64,000 nucleotides of DNA from Haberlea rhodopensis (lineage: Eukaryota; Streptophyta; Magnoliopsida; Lamiales; Gesneriaceae), in the NCBI GenBank assembly GCA_907163345.1, contig CAJQUN010000151.1, positions 1,240,001 to 1,304,000 of the forward strand, in the 5' to 3' direction. Below, piece by piece: positions 43,459 through 54,880 of this stretch (within the stretch, counting starts at the first letter, position 1; every line of letters starts with the position of its first letter). Position numbers and translations under genes: made by a program. The notes under the pieces were generated by a model, which worked only from the letters and a program-made list of their open reading frames with translations, was not told where the DNA came from and did no database searches.

Positions 43459-44768
43459 TGTTAGGATCGGGGTAGTGTATAGAAGGGGGGGGGGGGGGTT
43501 GAATAAACACTAGATTCAATTTCTATTTCTTCTTCAGGTTAACTGTAAACTGTTAAGTATTACAGTTGCTTCTCAATATCAGGCAAGTCAGCAGACACTT
43601 ATTATAGTGCGGAAGACGTCTACTGAACTTGTGAGGAATAAAGCTGAGGTAATAAAGTAATGAACAAATAACACAAGAGTTGTTTCTGGAAGTTCGAAGC
43701 ACAACGCTTCTACGTCTCCCCTTCTTCCTTTGCAGGAAGGATTCACTAGAAGACTTGGTTTACACTTTACAGTATACAACCTTCTTAGGCACTAACACAC
43801 TTGGCCTAAACTCCTAGCAATCACAATCTTCTTAACTTTTGATTACAAGGGATTCTATAACACTCTTTACAGAATAAACTTTCTAGCTTAGAGAGTTTTT
43901 GAGCAGCAGACTTCAATTGGAAATAATCTATCACAGATTCAGTTTCGTTGTTTGTCTGCTCTTTGCTGAACGTTTTGGAATATCAGTAATATGATTTTCT
44001 TGTTTGCTTTGAAGTATATCTCTTTGTTGAAAATCGCTCAGCACTTCTTCATTCTCTGCTTGGACGTATTTATAGGTTTGGTTGTCCAACGGTAGCTTTT
44101 CTGTATATGGAAGAGATTAGCTTTCCAAATTCATATTGCCTTCTTTCCTATTTTCTCTAAGCAACGGCTCTTTTCACTCTGACGGTAATGGTGGCGGAGA
44201 TATAGCAGGGTGCGCCGCTCTGTTGTACCTTTGTCAGAGAATGTTGTACTGATTTTGTCTCGTTGCTTAGTGCTCTTACTGGAAGTTTAGACTTCTGCTA
44301 GTTTTCTTTGTTCAACTGGTCGTTCATCCTCTTATGACCAGTTGATGTCTTTGTTCAGTGGGACTATCCGGTTGATGGTTGTCCAGTAGATGTTTGTCCA
44401 GTTGGTGGCCATCCAGTTGATGTCTATCCAGTTGGTAGCCATCCAGTTTATGTCTTGTCCAGTTGGTGGATATCCAGTTGATGGTTGTCCAGTAGATGTC
44501 TGTCCAGTTGGTGGCCATCCAGTTGATGTCTATCCAGTTGGTAGCCATCCAGTTTATGTCTTGTCCAGTTGGTGGCTATCCAGTTGATGTCTATCCAGTT
44601 GGTAGCCATCCAGTTTATGTCTTCACCCGGTAGGAGTCTTTATCCGGTAGGAGTCTTTATCCGGTAGGACTTCATCCAGTTGGTCTTTGTTACCCGGTAG
44701 GACTTCATCCAGTTGATCTTTAATATCCGGTTTGTAATCACCAAAACTTAGAAATCGTTTTCCCAACA
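43459..44768 (-). mobile_element. 5' LTR of the copia element (1310 bp)
   Basis: Plus strand TGTTAGGATCGGGG to CCCAACA. A run of fourteen G lies at 43485-43498 (nine in the partner). The CCAGTTGG minisatellite spans about 44380-44700. No CGATCGATCG array. Confidence 0.92.
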
Positions 44769-45190
44769 CGAGGGTATTGCTGCATGTCGTATTTGAGCGA
44801 GGTTATTCGATGCCGCTGATATGTCGAAGCGAGGGGTATTAGTGCCGCGGTCATGACAATCGAGGTGCATTAAAAATACACTACTATAACAGACTAGGGA
44901 TCCGCTATTCTATTGGCGATGGTTTATGCCGCCGGGTACTCATAGCGATGGTACATTCCGCTAATCTTATGGCGATGATTCATGCCGCCGGATATCTATA
45001 GCGGTGATTATGCCGCTGATTCTATTGCGATGGGTTATGCCGCTATGTACGTAGCACGCGATCATGCCGCCTTCGAGCAATGGGTGCTGCTTGCGTATCA
45101 CTGTTGGACGACGGAGACAGGTATGCCGCTATCTTATTAGCGATGAGTTATAGTATATTGGTGTTTTATTGGCATTACTGTGGATGACAT
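44769..45190 (+). mobile_element. Old E-family LTR fragment, piece 3, with AGCG hairpins
   Basis: Starts with CGAGG (44769-44773, copia target duplication) and continues piece 2, matching 63235-63355. From about 44900 it adds a run of units such as AGCGG-TGATTATG-CCGCT and GGCGATGATTCATGCCGCC, hairpins with changing stems. It is interrupted by element G at 45191. Confidence 0.7.
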
Positions 45191-45753
45191 TGTGAGACCC
45201 CGTTATCAAAACAAGATACTAAGGTGCGATAAGAGAACTAATCATTCATGCGTATATATCAGAGTAATAGTGCTGTGTTGAATAACCTGAGCTTAAGAGA
45301 TTACAGTACCAAAAGTTTCAAAAAGGAGTTTCACATATTCCTACAAAAGGTACTACACTAAAGTCTTACTCTACTTAATGTAGCAGCTATACGAAAAATT
45401 TCTCTAACATGCTAATCCTGTAGCACTCCTTACAGCTCATCATTTCAACCCCGACCCTGGTTCTCATCATCAAAAGCACCTACAAAGACAACCCCCAACA
45501 CATGAGCATAACATAATTCATATTCAACATAATATGAATGTAAGACGTAAATGCATAATCATAAATACAAAGTACATCCTGTATTTCCAAGCATTTACAA
45601 CGCCCATTGGTTGTCCCTGTACCATAACTCATAATAAACACATTATATGAAATTATGGATCCTTTAATAATGTCATGACATATCACCTTTTTCTTTAAAT
45701 AGCTTTTGAGTCATATATCAACAGTTATTTTAATGCTTCTTGCTTCATCATCT

Positions 45754-45978
45754 CATAATGAGCGGTACAATCTTCCCCGCTTCATTACTACATAATCTCA
45801 TAATGAGCGGTACAATCTTCCCCGCTTCATTACTACAAAACCTCATAATGAGCGGTACAATCTTCCCCGCTTCATTACTACAAAACCTCATAATGAGCGG
45901 TACAATCTTCCCCGCTTCATTACTACAAAACATCATAATGAGCGGTACAATCTTCCCTGCTTCATTACTACATAACAA
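45754..45978 (-). repeat. 45-bp hairpin repeat, five units, element G
   Basis: Units start at 45754, 45799, 45844, 45889 and 45934. Each holds AATGAGCGG and CCGCTTCATT, which pair with one bulged base around an 11-base loop. The period is a multiple of three, giving spurious frames on both strands. Second copy at 53031-53255. Confidence 0.92.
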
Positions 45979-46361
45979 GCATAAGCATTAAAACATACAC
46001 TGTGATCTCTCTTGACTCGTGGAATACACCTCTATATTCCACATCACAATATGCAACAACAATGCATAATATGCAACAACAATGCATAATAACATGCATC
46101 ATACTCTTAATGCATCACATTGCATTCATCATGTGTCAAAAAGACAAACATAAGGTACATGTTACCGTTGGGATGCCCGTACGTCGCTTACGTACCTTTC
46201 CAAAATGTAGTGTGTTGTGGGACTCTATCCCCTGAGCTATGTAGCTGTCTGTGAAGGCTCTACACCAGTGTACAACACAATATTAGATGTCTCATTACAA
46301 TCCAATATCAAAAATTTAACAAAATACAACAATTTATATTTTTTTCATATTCTGCCTCGGG

Positions 46362-46454
46362 CGATCGATCGCTACCTCGAGCGATCGATCGCTCGCCTTT
46401 GATTTTGGCCACTGACCTTCGGCGATCGATCACCCCATTTGTGGTGATCGATCG
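46362..46454 (-). promoter_or_regulatory. Phased CGATCGATCG array, element G 3' LTR (short)
   Basis: Four sites at 46362, 46382, 46423 and 46445; spacings 20, 41 and 22. The last two differ by one base from the palindrome. Confidence 0.85.
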
Positions 46455-47612
46455 CCACATGCTCTATGCGATAAATTTCCAGATTTCTCTGACACCCATT
46501 TTCATACCCTTCGATCCAGCATGCAAGATACACCACATACTTAAACAATTATGCTAGTAGCTACAATACACTACCCTGAGTGTACTCATATCAAATTTAT
46601 ACCCCAAATATAAATCCACATGCATAAACGTCGTCCATTTACACAAGTACTCGATCAACTTTTCTGGAAACAGGACAACATATTTCATTTCCAGATTTCT
46701 TGAGCACTTCATTTCATGCTATTAAAGCTACAACATAAATCATAAAACATGCTCGAATAAAAACGTCCTGGGCTTTACAAGACTACCACGCATGTACTCA
46801 AATCGAAGGTTCACCAAAAACCCATCTAACATGCATGCTATCACCTTCTCAATATCACTCACATTCCACATTTTTCCAGAAAAACAGGGCAATTATCTAC
46901 CCAGATTTTCGAACACCTTTTTCACATGCTTAATTCCTTAACATAAAACATGTAACATGCTCAAGGAAAAATACTGAGAGCTTCATAATAATACCATGTT
47001 AATCGAAGGTTTTAAGAACCTAAGCTAACATGCCATTTTTACACTACTCAAAAAGCAAGAACTTAAACAAGTTTAAATCGAAAACAGGGCATGGTTTCTC
47101 ACCCTACTTTGCTCCGATTTTTGAGAGGCTTCCAAGCAATGAAAAAGGCAAGGCTCCTCAAGATTATGCTTAGCAGATGCTGGAGTTTATTTGGGAGAGA
47201 AGGATCGAGATTTGGAAATGGAGGAGAAGGCTGAATGATTGTGCCAAGTGGGGTGATTAATCAGCTTATGCACAGTTGATTGGTATGGGTTGGGGGGGTG
47301 GTTGGGTGTTGGGTGGTATGATGTGTTATCTTTTGGTCCCGGTATTTAGCACAATGTATTAAAATATCCTCACATGATATTTATAGTATTTTCTCAATAA
47401 AACACTTCAATTCCCATATAAACATGCTTCACCAAAACAAATAACACACACCCCAAATAAACATGCCACAACCCCAAAATCCCAACATATATTACATGCA
47501 CCCTGAAACGTAACTCCTCAATAATATTAATTCAACCCCATGAATTAACGCCAAAAATCATCATAATTTAAATAAATGATTAAAATCACATAATCATTTC
47601 GGGGATATCACA

Positions 47613-47648
47613 ATACTCCCCTACTTATAAGATTTCGCCCTCGAAATC
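47613..47648 (-). other. Polypurine tract and pre-LTR hairpin of element G
   Basis: On the minus strand: GATTTCG-AGGG-CGAAATC (47648-47631), then AAGTAGGGGAGTAT up to the LTR. Confidence 0.8.
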
Positions 47649-47683
47649 AGCATGTACTTACCCAAAATGAAATAAAACATAAA

Positions 47684-48220
47684 TCACATACCAGAAAACA
47701 GTTTTGGATAGTACTGCACCATGTGTCGCTCTGTCTCCCACGTGGCTTCCTCGACACCCCTACGATCCCACTGTACTTTGACCATAGGAATAACTTTGTT
47801 CCGAAGCCTGCGGTCTGCCCTATCCAAAATCTTGATATGGCGCTCCACATAGGAAACATCGGACTCAAACTGCACCTCTGAAGGCTGCAATACATGCGAA
47901 GGATCTGGCTCGTACTTCCTCAGCATAGACACATGGAATACATCGTGTATACCAGACAGAGAGGGCGGTAAAGCTAAACGGTACGCCAGAGTACCCACAC
48001 GCTGTAAGATCTCATACGGCCCCACATATCTCGGGGACAACTTCCCCCGCATACCAAACCGTACCACACCTCTGAAAGGTGAGATCTTCAGAAAGACTCT
48101 GTCGCCCAACTGAAATTCCAACGGCCTTTGCCGCTGATTGGCATACGCTGCCTGTCTGTCCTGAGCTGCCTTCATCTTTCTCCTGATAATCTTTACCTTT
48201 TCTTCCATATCCTGGACCAA
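47684..48220 (-). pseudogene. Integrase C-terminus and chromodomain-like tail, element G
   Basis: 178 codons continuing 48239-49450 after a frame break or stop. Contains FQLGDRVFLKISPF and the GPYEIL block of the integrase C-terminal domain, then VKVQWDRRGVEEATW as in element A. The frame ends in the same place as in A. Confidence 0.85.
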
Positions 48221-48238
48221 CTCTGGTCCTCCGACCGA

Positions 48239-49450
48239 TTAACGGTCCACATCATCCCAACACAAAGGCGACCTGCAATTCCTTCCATATAGGGCTTCAA
48301 ATGGAGCCATCTGTATGCTAGCCTGGTAACTGTTATTATATGAAAATTCCACCGAAGTTACTGAGTCCTGCCAAGAAGTGTCGAACTCCAGCACACAAGC
48401 CCTTAACATATCTTCGAGCGTCTGTATCGTACGCTTGGTCTGTCCGTCCGCCTGGGGATGATAGGCTGTGCTCAACCTTAACTCTGTACCTAGAGCTGAC
48501 TGAAGACCCTCCCAGAAGTGAGATGTAAACCGCGGATCTCGATCAGACACAATCGAAACAGGGATCCCATGCAGTCTCACCACATCTCTGACATTTAACT
48601 GTGCCATCCTCAAGTACGTGAAGGTCATACAGTAGGGAATGAAATGAGCACTCTTAGTCACTCTGTCGACGACTACCCATATAGCATCGAAACCCGAAAC
48701 AGTCCTCGGTAAGTGGGTCACGAAATCCATAGACACGTGCTGCCACTTCCACTCGGGTATCTCCAAACTCCTTAACTTACCTCCAGGCCTCTGCCTCTCA
48801 GCCTTCACCCGCTGACAAATCAAACAGCGCTTGACAAATGAGGTGACATCCTGTTTCATACGCCTCCACCAGAACTGGCTGCGTAGATCCTTATACATCT
48901 TCTTCCCGCCCGGGTGGACACTCATCCTGCTGCAATGAGCTCGTTGTAATATACCCTGTCGCAACTCGGGTGTATCTGGAACCACCCATCTGTCGCCGAG
49001 TCTCAGAGAACCGTCCTCAGCCACTCTGAATCTCGATGGCTGACCTGAATGAACCACTGACATCCATCTCTGAACCTCTGCGTTGGTCCCCTGAGCCTTC
49101 CTGATGTGATCATAAATAACAGGCTCAGCTAACAAGGTCAAAACCTGTACCGGTGAAGTAGATACATCATAATCAAACCCCAACTGACAGTAGGAGCCCA
49201 ACATAGCTGATAAACACATGGCATCCTCTGCTGTGCTCCTCACCTTCCGACTCAAAGCGTCAGCTGTCAAATTTGCTTTCCCGGGATGGTATAGGATTTC
49301 ACAATCATAATCCTTCAGCAGATCCATCCATCTCCTCTGTCTCATGTTCAGCTCAGCCTGTGTAAACAAGAACTTCAGGCTCTTGTGATCAGTGAAAATG
49401 GTAAATGAGGTACCATATAAGTAGTGTCGCCATATCTTCAGGGCGAACAC
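48239..49450 (-). pseudogene. RNase H end and integrase core, element G
   Basis: 403 codons: FTDHKSLKFLF (RNase H), the zinc-binding region ending CLICQRVKAERQRPGG, then SMDFVTHLP, SDRDPRF and the glutamate region, which reads HPQADGQTKRT where A has HPQTDGQTERT, so the catalytic glutamate is replaced by lysine. Ends in a stop at DDVDR. Confidence 0.85.
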
Positions 49451-49704
49451 TATAGTTGTAACTCTAGATCATGGACTGTATACCTCGTCTCGTGTGGCTT
49501 CAACTGTCTCGAAGCATAAGCCACTACATGCCTGTCCTGCATCAGTACGCATCCTAGGCCCTGTAGCGATGCGTCAGTATAAAGAACAAATCCTTTGTTC
49601 TCCCTGGGAATCACTAGAACTGGTGTCGTAGTCAGTCTGTGCTTTAATTCCCTAAAGCTCTACTCACAAGCCTCTGTCCAACAAAATGGGACTCCCTTGC
49701 TGAG
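49451..49704 (-). pseudogene. RNase H part with frame breaks, element G
   Basis: LYTDASLQGLGCVLMQD and VVAYASRQL are readable on the minus strand at about 49590-49500. Around 49455-49475 a two-base loss shifts the frame (DLEL followed by a stop). No open frame of its own. Confidence 0.7.
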
Positions 49705-50370
49705 TCAGCTGTGTAAGTGGCTTGGCGATCTTTGAGAAACCCTCGACGAAACTCGATAATAGCCGGCCAGACCAAGAAAACTTCGAATCTCACTGACTGA
49801 AGTAGGGGCAGACCAATCCATAACTGCCTCTATCTTCCTCGGGTCTACTGATATCCCCTCTTGTGATATGATATGGCCCAAGAATGCTACACTGCTCAGC
49901 CAAAACCCACACTTGCTGAGTTTGGCGTACAACTGATGATCTCTGAGGATCTGGAGTACTATCCTCAGATGATCGGCATGATCCTTCTCACTCCTTGAAT
50001 AGACAAGGATGTCATCAATGAATACGATCACAAACTGATCGAGGTACTCCTGAAATACTCTGTTCATCAAGCTCATAAAGACTGCAGGTGCATTTGTCAC
50101 ACCGAAAGGCATCACCAAGAACTCATAGTGTCCATACCGAGTTCTAAAAGCCGTCTTTTGGACATCGCCAGCTCTAACCCGCACCTGGTGATAGCCTGAC
50201 CTCAAGTCTATCTTTGAGTACACCTCTGTACCCTGAAGCTGGTCGAACAGATCATCAATCCTCGGAAGTGGATACCTGTTCTTCACTGTGGCCTTGTTCA
50301 GTTGCCTATAGTCAATGCACAGACGCATTGAACCATCCTTCTTTTTCACGAACAAGACTGGTGCACCCAA
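49705..50370 (-). pseudogene. Reverse transcriptase, element G
   Basis: 221 codons with VLFVKKKDGSMRLCIDYRQL and the active site FIDDILVYS intact. The frame breaks after GLAGYYR, where A continues RFVEGFSK. Overlaps the upstream piece by 25 bp in another frame. Confidence 0.88.
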
Positions 50371-51122
50371 GGCGATACACTAGGACGAATGTATCCCTTG
50401 TCGAGGAGCTCCTGTAACTGTACCTTCAGCTCCCTCATCTCTGCCGGTGCCATCCTATAAGGAGCACGGGAAATAGCAGAAGTCCCTGGCAGCAGCTCAA
50501 TGGCAAACTCAACATCCCTGACAGGCGGAAACCCCGGAATCTCATCTGGAAACACATCAATGAACTCCGCCACAACCGGAATGTCCTCGGCTCTCACTTC
50601 CTTCTCTTCTGATGCATCCACGGCATAAATAAGGTAGCCCGTGTGGCCGCGTTCCAATAATCGCGACATCTTAACCGCTGAGATTACTGGAATCTTTGGA
50701 CGAGAGCCGTCCCCATAAAAAGTCCACTGGAACCCCTGATCAGATAGAAAACAAACAATCCTCTGTTGGCAATCTACCACAGCTCGGTATCTGCTCAACA
50801 CATCTATGCAGATAATGCAGTCAAAGTCTGCCATCTCTAACTGAATCAGATCGGCCCTCAGATCGTTGCCCTCAAAATAAATGAGGCAATCAGATAACAA
50901 TCGGTCAGCAATCACATGCTTCACCGTGGGTGTCGAGACCATGAGAGGCGTGGGTAACAGAGACGAGCACAAGCGGTGTCTCTCCACAAAAGCAGCAGAC
51001 ACAAAAGAATGGGAATCACCTGTATCTATCAATATAAGTGCAGGGTACGTAAGTAAATGGCACATACCAGCAATGACCTCCTCTGGGGCTGCCTCAGCCT
51101 GCTCCCTAGTCAGTGCATACAC
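50346..51122 (-). pseudogene. Protease and start of reverse transcriptase, element G
   Basis: 258 codons. The protease block reads LIDTGDSHSF instead of DTGASHSF, and CIICIDVL replaces the usual IVGIDVL. RAPYRMAPAEMRELK leads into the reverse transcriptase and ends in a frameshift near 50375. No own start; it would be part of gag-pol. Confidence 0.82.
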
Positions 51123-51173
51123 CTGACCCTGCGGCGGTCCTGTCGTCTGACCTCCCTATGGTCGAGGTGCGAA

Positions 51174-51632
51174 CTATTGTCTCTGTGGTGCCCTCCCAGC
51201 ATCAAGCCTTGGCCTATTCGGCCCAGAGTCTGCCTGTCTCTGTGGTGCTCTCCGATCGGGGCAACCTCGAGCCAAGTGGCCCACCTTGCCACAAACATAA
51301 CAACCCTGACAGTCACATGATAAGTGCCATCCTCCACAGTTGTTACATCGATTTCCCCCTGCCTTGCTCCCCTGTGTGGGTCCCCGATTGTTTTGTTTCT
51401 GACCCTGAGACTTCTTCCCACTAAATCTGGAAGACGAAGAGGCCCCACGAGGCTTGAACTGGTCTCCTCGTTTTCTCAGGCTATCAACAGCTAGTCTCTG
51501 AGGTGGTACAAAAGGGGGTACAACGTCCTTGTACGCGCCCACTGCAATTTCTGCCAATTCTGCCTGTGTCAGGGCGTCATCAAAGGAGCTGGGGTTGTTG
51601 GAGACAACCCGATCAAATAGCTCTGGCCTCAT
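51174..51632 (-). pseudogene. Gag C-terminal half with zinc knuckle, element G
   Basis: 152 codons, frameshifted relative to the N-terminal half. A complete knuckle CYVCGKVGHLARGC follows a degenerate one (CNNCGGWHLSCDC). This region keeps the cysteine that element A has lost. Confidence 0.8.
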
Positions 51633-52195
51633 TCCTTCAGAAAGTTCCTCATCTTGGCATGACTGCTGACAGCAATATGAGGTACATACCTCAGCAGTGA
51701 GGAATACTGCATAGCGTAGTCTGATACTGACAGGCTGCCCTGCTTCAAATTATTGAACTCATCTTCCTTCAATTGTCTGGCAGCTGCAGAAAAGTATCGG
51801 TTAAGGAACCGGGTCCTAAATACAGTCCAATCAATCGTCATACCCTGAGCTCTCAGCTCCATGACTGTGGTCTTCCACCACATGGAAGACTTCTTCGCTA
51901 ACTGGAACTCTGCCAACCTCAACCAGGCAGTCAGTGCACAGGGTGCTGATACGAAAATCTGTTCCAGTCTCTCAAGCCATTCCTCGGCTGCTTCCCCAGT
52001 CTCTGTCCCTTCAAATAATGGTGGATGATAGCTCAAGAACTGGGTCAGACTTATTTCCCCTGGTAGCAGTATCTGTGCTATAGGCTCCAAGCCTACAGCA
52101 GGTGGCGGTAATGGATTCGTCTGAGCAATACTAGCGTTCATACTGCCCATATCCCCTACCTCTTCATTGAGGTTCTCCGGGTTAATAGCCGCCAT
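51629..52195 (-). pseudogene. Gag N-terminal half, element G
   Basis: 188 codons from ATG 52195 (the frame extends four codons upstream without ATG). WLERLEQIF, WWKTTV and FLNRYFSAAARQLKEDEF match element A. A frameshift near 51632 separates it from the zinc-knuckle half. TGTTGCAG, a splice-acceptor match, lies directly before the ATG as in element A. Confidence 0.88.
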
Positions 52196-52408
52196 GCTGC
52201 AACACAAGAGTCAACAACAATACCAAGTTCATAATATAAGCCGTTAGATGACAAGAGTATCTTATTCAAAAGCATGTTAGTATAACACTTATACAACAAT
52301 ATGCATCACATGCATAACATGCCCAACAATGAATACCTAGCCAACTTGTCTCTAAAGGCTACCATTCACTCTTCCCTGGTTATCTAACCTGGCTCTGATA
52401 CCACTAAA
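52196..52408 (-). other. Leader and primer-binding site of element G
   Basis: The minus strand reads TGGTATCAGAG at 52402-52392, four bases from the LTR, then a 190-bp leader to the gag ATG. Confidence 0.75.
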
Positions 52409-53030
52409 TGTGAGACCCCGTTATCAAACAAGATACTAAGGTGCGATAAGAGACTAATCATTCATGCGTATATATCAGAGTAATAGTACCATGTTAACAT
52501 GAGCTTAAGAGATTACAGTACCAAAAGTTTCAAAAAGGAGTTTCATATATTCCTACAAAAGGTACTACACTATAGTCTTACTCTACTTCATGTAGAAGCT
52601 ATACGAAAAATTTCTCTAACATGCTAATCCTGTAGCACTCCTTACAGCTCAGCATTTCAACCGGCATCCACCTTAGCGCACTAGGTAAAAGCATCTCTAA
52701 AGAAGGATTTCTCGGAAGATATAGTCCCCGACACTGGTTCTCATCATCAAAAGCACCTACAAAGACAACCCCCAACACATGAGTATAACATAATTCATAT
52801 TCAACATAATATGAATGTAAGACGTAAATGCATAATCATAAATACAAAGTACTTCCTGTATTTCCAAGCATTTACAACGCCCATTGGTTGTCCCTGTACC
52901 ATAACTCATAATAAACACATTATATGAAATTATGGATCCTTTAATAATGTCATGACATATCACCTTTTTCTTTACATAGCTTTTGAGTCATATATCAACA
53001 GTTATTTTAATGCTTCTTGCTTCATCATCT

Positions 53031-53255
53031 CATAATGAGCGGTACAATCTTCCCCGCTTCATTACTACATAATCTCATAATGAGCGGTACAATCTTCCCC
53101 GCTTCATTACTACAAAACCTCATAATGAGCGGTGCAATCTTCCCCGCTTCATTACTACAAAACCTCATAATGAGCGGTACAATCTTCCCCGCTTCATTAC
53201 TACAAAACCTCATAATGAGCGGTACAATCTTCCCCGCTTCATTACTACATAACAA
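53031..53255 (-). repeat. 45-bp hairpin repeat, five units, element G 5' LTR
   Basis: Units at 53031, 53076, 53121, 53166 and 53211, with one substitution in the third relative to the consensus. Confidence 0.92.
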
Positions 53256-53637
53256 GCATAAGCATTAAAACATACACTGTGATCTCTCTTGACTCGTGGA
53301 ATACACCTCTTTATTCCACATCACAATATGCAACAACAATGCATAATATGCAACAACAATGCATAATAACATGTATCATACTCTTAATGCATCACATTGC
53401 ATTCATCATGTGTCAAAAAGACAAACATAAGGTACATGTTACCGTTGGGATGCCCGTACGTCGCTTACGTACCTTTCCAAAATGTAGTGTGTTGTGGGAC
53501 TCTATCCCCTGCGCTGTGTAGCTGTCTGTGAAGGCTCTACACCAGTGTACAACACAATATTAGATGTCTCATTACAATCCAATATCAAAAATTTAACAAA
53601 ATACAACAATTTATATTTTTTTCATATTCTGCCTCGG

Positions 53638-53709
53638 CGATCGATCGCTACCTCGAGGCGATCGATCGCTCGCCTTTGATTTTGGCCACTGGCCTTCGGC
53701 GATCGATCG
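53638..53709 (-). promoter_or_regulatory. Phased CGATCGATCG array, element G 5' LTR (one site lost)
   Basis: Three exact sites at 53638, 53659 and 53700; spacings 21 and 41. Relative to the other LTR, 22 bp are missing between the last two sites, exactly one site-to-site step. Confidence 0.85.
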
Positions 53710-54880
53710 CCACATGCTCTGTGCGATAAATTTCCAGATTTCTCTGACACCCATTTTCATACCCTTCAATCCAGCATGCAAGATACACCACATACTTAAA
53801 CAATTATGCTAGTAGCTACAATACACTACCCTGAGTGTACTCATATCAAATTTATACCCCAAATATAAATCCACATGCATAAACATCGTCCATTTACACA
53901 AGTACTCGATCAACTTTTCTGGAAACAGGACAACATATTTCATTTCCAGATTTCTTGAGCACTTCATTTCATGATATTAAAGCTACAACATAAATCATAA
54001 AACATGCTCGAATAAAAACGTCCTGGGCTTTACAAGACTACCATGCATGTACTCAAATCGAAGGTTCACCAAAAACCCATCTAACATGCATGCTATCACT
54101 TTCTCAATATCACTCCCATTCCACATTTTTCCAGAAAAACAGGGCAATTATCTACCCAGATTTTCGAACACCCTTTTTCACATGCTTAATTCCTTAACAT
54201 AAAACATGTAACATGCTCAATGAAAATTACTGAGAGCTTCATAATAACACCATGTAAGCATTTAAATCAAAGGTTTTAAGAAACCTAAGCTAACATGCCA
54301 TTTTTACACTACTCAAAAGCAAGAACTTAAACTAGTTTAAATCGAAAACAGGGCATGGTTTCTCACCCTACTTTGCTCCGATTTTTTGAGAGGCTCCCAA
54401 GGAATGAAAAAGGAAAGGGTCCTCAAGATTATGCTTAGCAGATGCTGGAGTTTATTTGGGAGAGAAGGATCGAGATTTGGAAATGGAGGAGAAGGCTGAA
54501 TGATTGTGCCAAGTGGGGTGATTAATCAGCTTATGCACAGTTGATTGGTATGGGTTGGGGGGGGGAGGTGGTTGGGTGTTGGGTGGTATGATGTGTTATG
54601 TTTTGGTCCCGGTATTTAGCACGATGTATTAAAATATCCTCACATGATATTTATAGTATTTTCTCAATAAAACACTTCAATTCCCATATAAACATGCTTC
54701 ACCAAAACAAATAACACACACCCCAAATAAACATGCCACAACCCCAAAATCCCAACATATATCACATGCACCCTGAAACGTATCTCCTCAATAACATTAA
54801 TTCAACCCCATGAATTAACCCCAAAATCCCAACATATATCACATGCACCCTAAAACACTTCAATTCCCATATAAACATGT

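Larger units (their letters stand above)
23392..44768 (-). mobile_element. Ty1/copia element, SIRE/Maximus-like, split by element A
   Basis: LTRs at 23392-24679 and 43459-44768, CGAGG duplicated at 23387-23391 and 44769-44773. Reading on the minus strand from the right: primer-binding site 43441-43456, one gag-pol frame (43400 down to 38240, continued at 28929-28803), an extra ORF (28309-25711), polypurine tract and 3' LTR. Without the nested element A it is about 12 kb, long for copia but in line with SIRE/Maximus elements. The undisturbed target can be read at 63225-63245. Confidence 0.92.
45191..47612 (-). mobile_element. 3' LTR of element G (2422 bp)
   Basis: Plus strand TGTGAGACCCCG to GATATCACA; read on the minus strand it starts TGTGATATCCCCGAAATG like LTR D. 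It contains 45-bp hairpin repeats 45754-45978, the phased array 46362-46454 and a splice-donor-like GGGTGAGA at 47102. A block of about 64 bp present in the other LTR (near 52665-52730) is missing. Confidence 0.9.
45191..54880 (-). mobile_element. Ty3/gypsy chromovirus 'G' (Tekay/Del-like), decayed
   Basis: LTRs 45191-47612 and 52409-54880, primer-binding site 52392-52404 (minus strand), pre-LTR hairpin and polypurine tract 47613-47648. Gag-pol is clearly related to that of element A but broken by several frame changes. The outer end of the right LTR is lost and replaced by rearranged LTR sequence, so the target duplication cannot be checked (left flank GACAT). Confidence 0.9.
52409..54880 (-). 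mobile_element. 5' LTR of element G with rearranged outer end
   Basis: Begins (plus strand) TGTGAGACCCCG and follows the left LTR to about 54818. There the last 80-odd bp, with the TGTGATATCCCC terminus, are absent and replaced by copies of internal LTR segments: about 54818-54853 repeats 54738-54772, and 54853-54880 repeats 54667-54694. Repeats 53031-53255 and array 53638-53709 lie inside. Confidence 0.85.

Noticed and set aside
45740..45991. Open frames on both strands with repeated GTIFPASLL and KIVPLIM peptides
   Set aside because: They are by-products of a 45-bp tandem repeat (15 codons) in an LTR; the same holds at 53017-53268.
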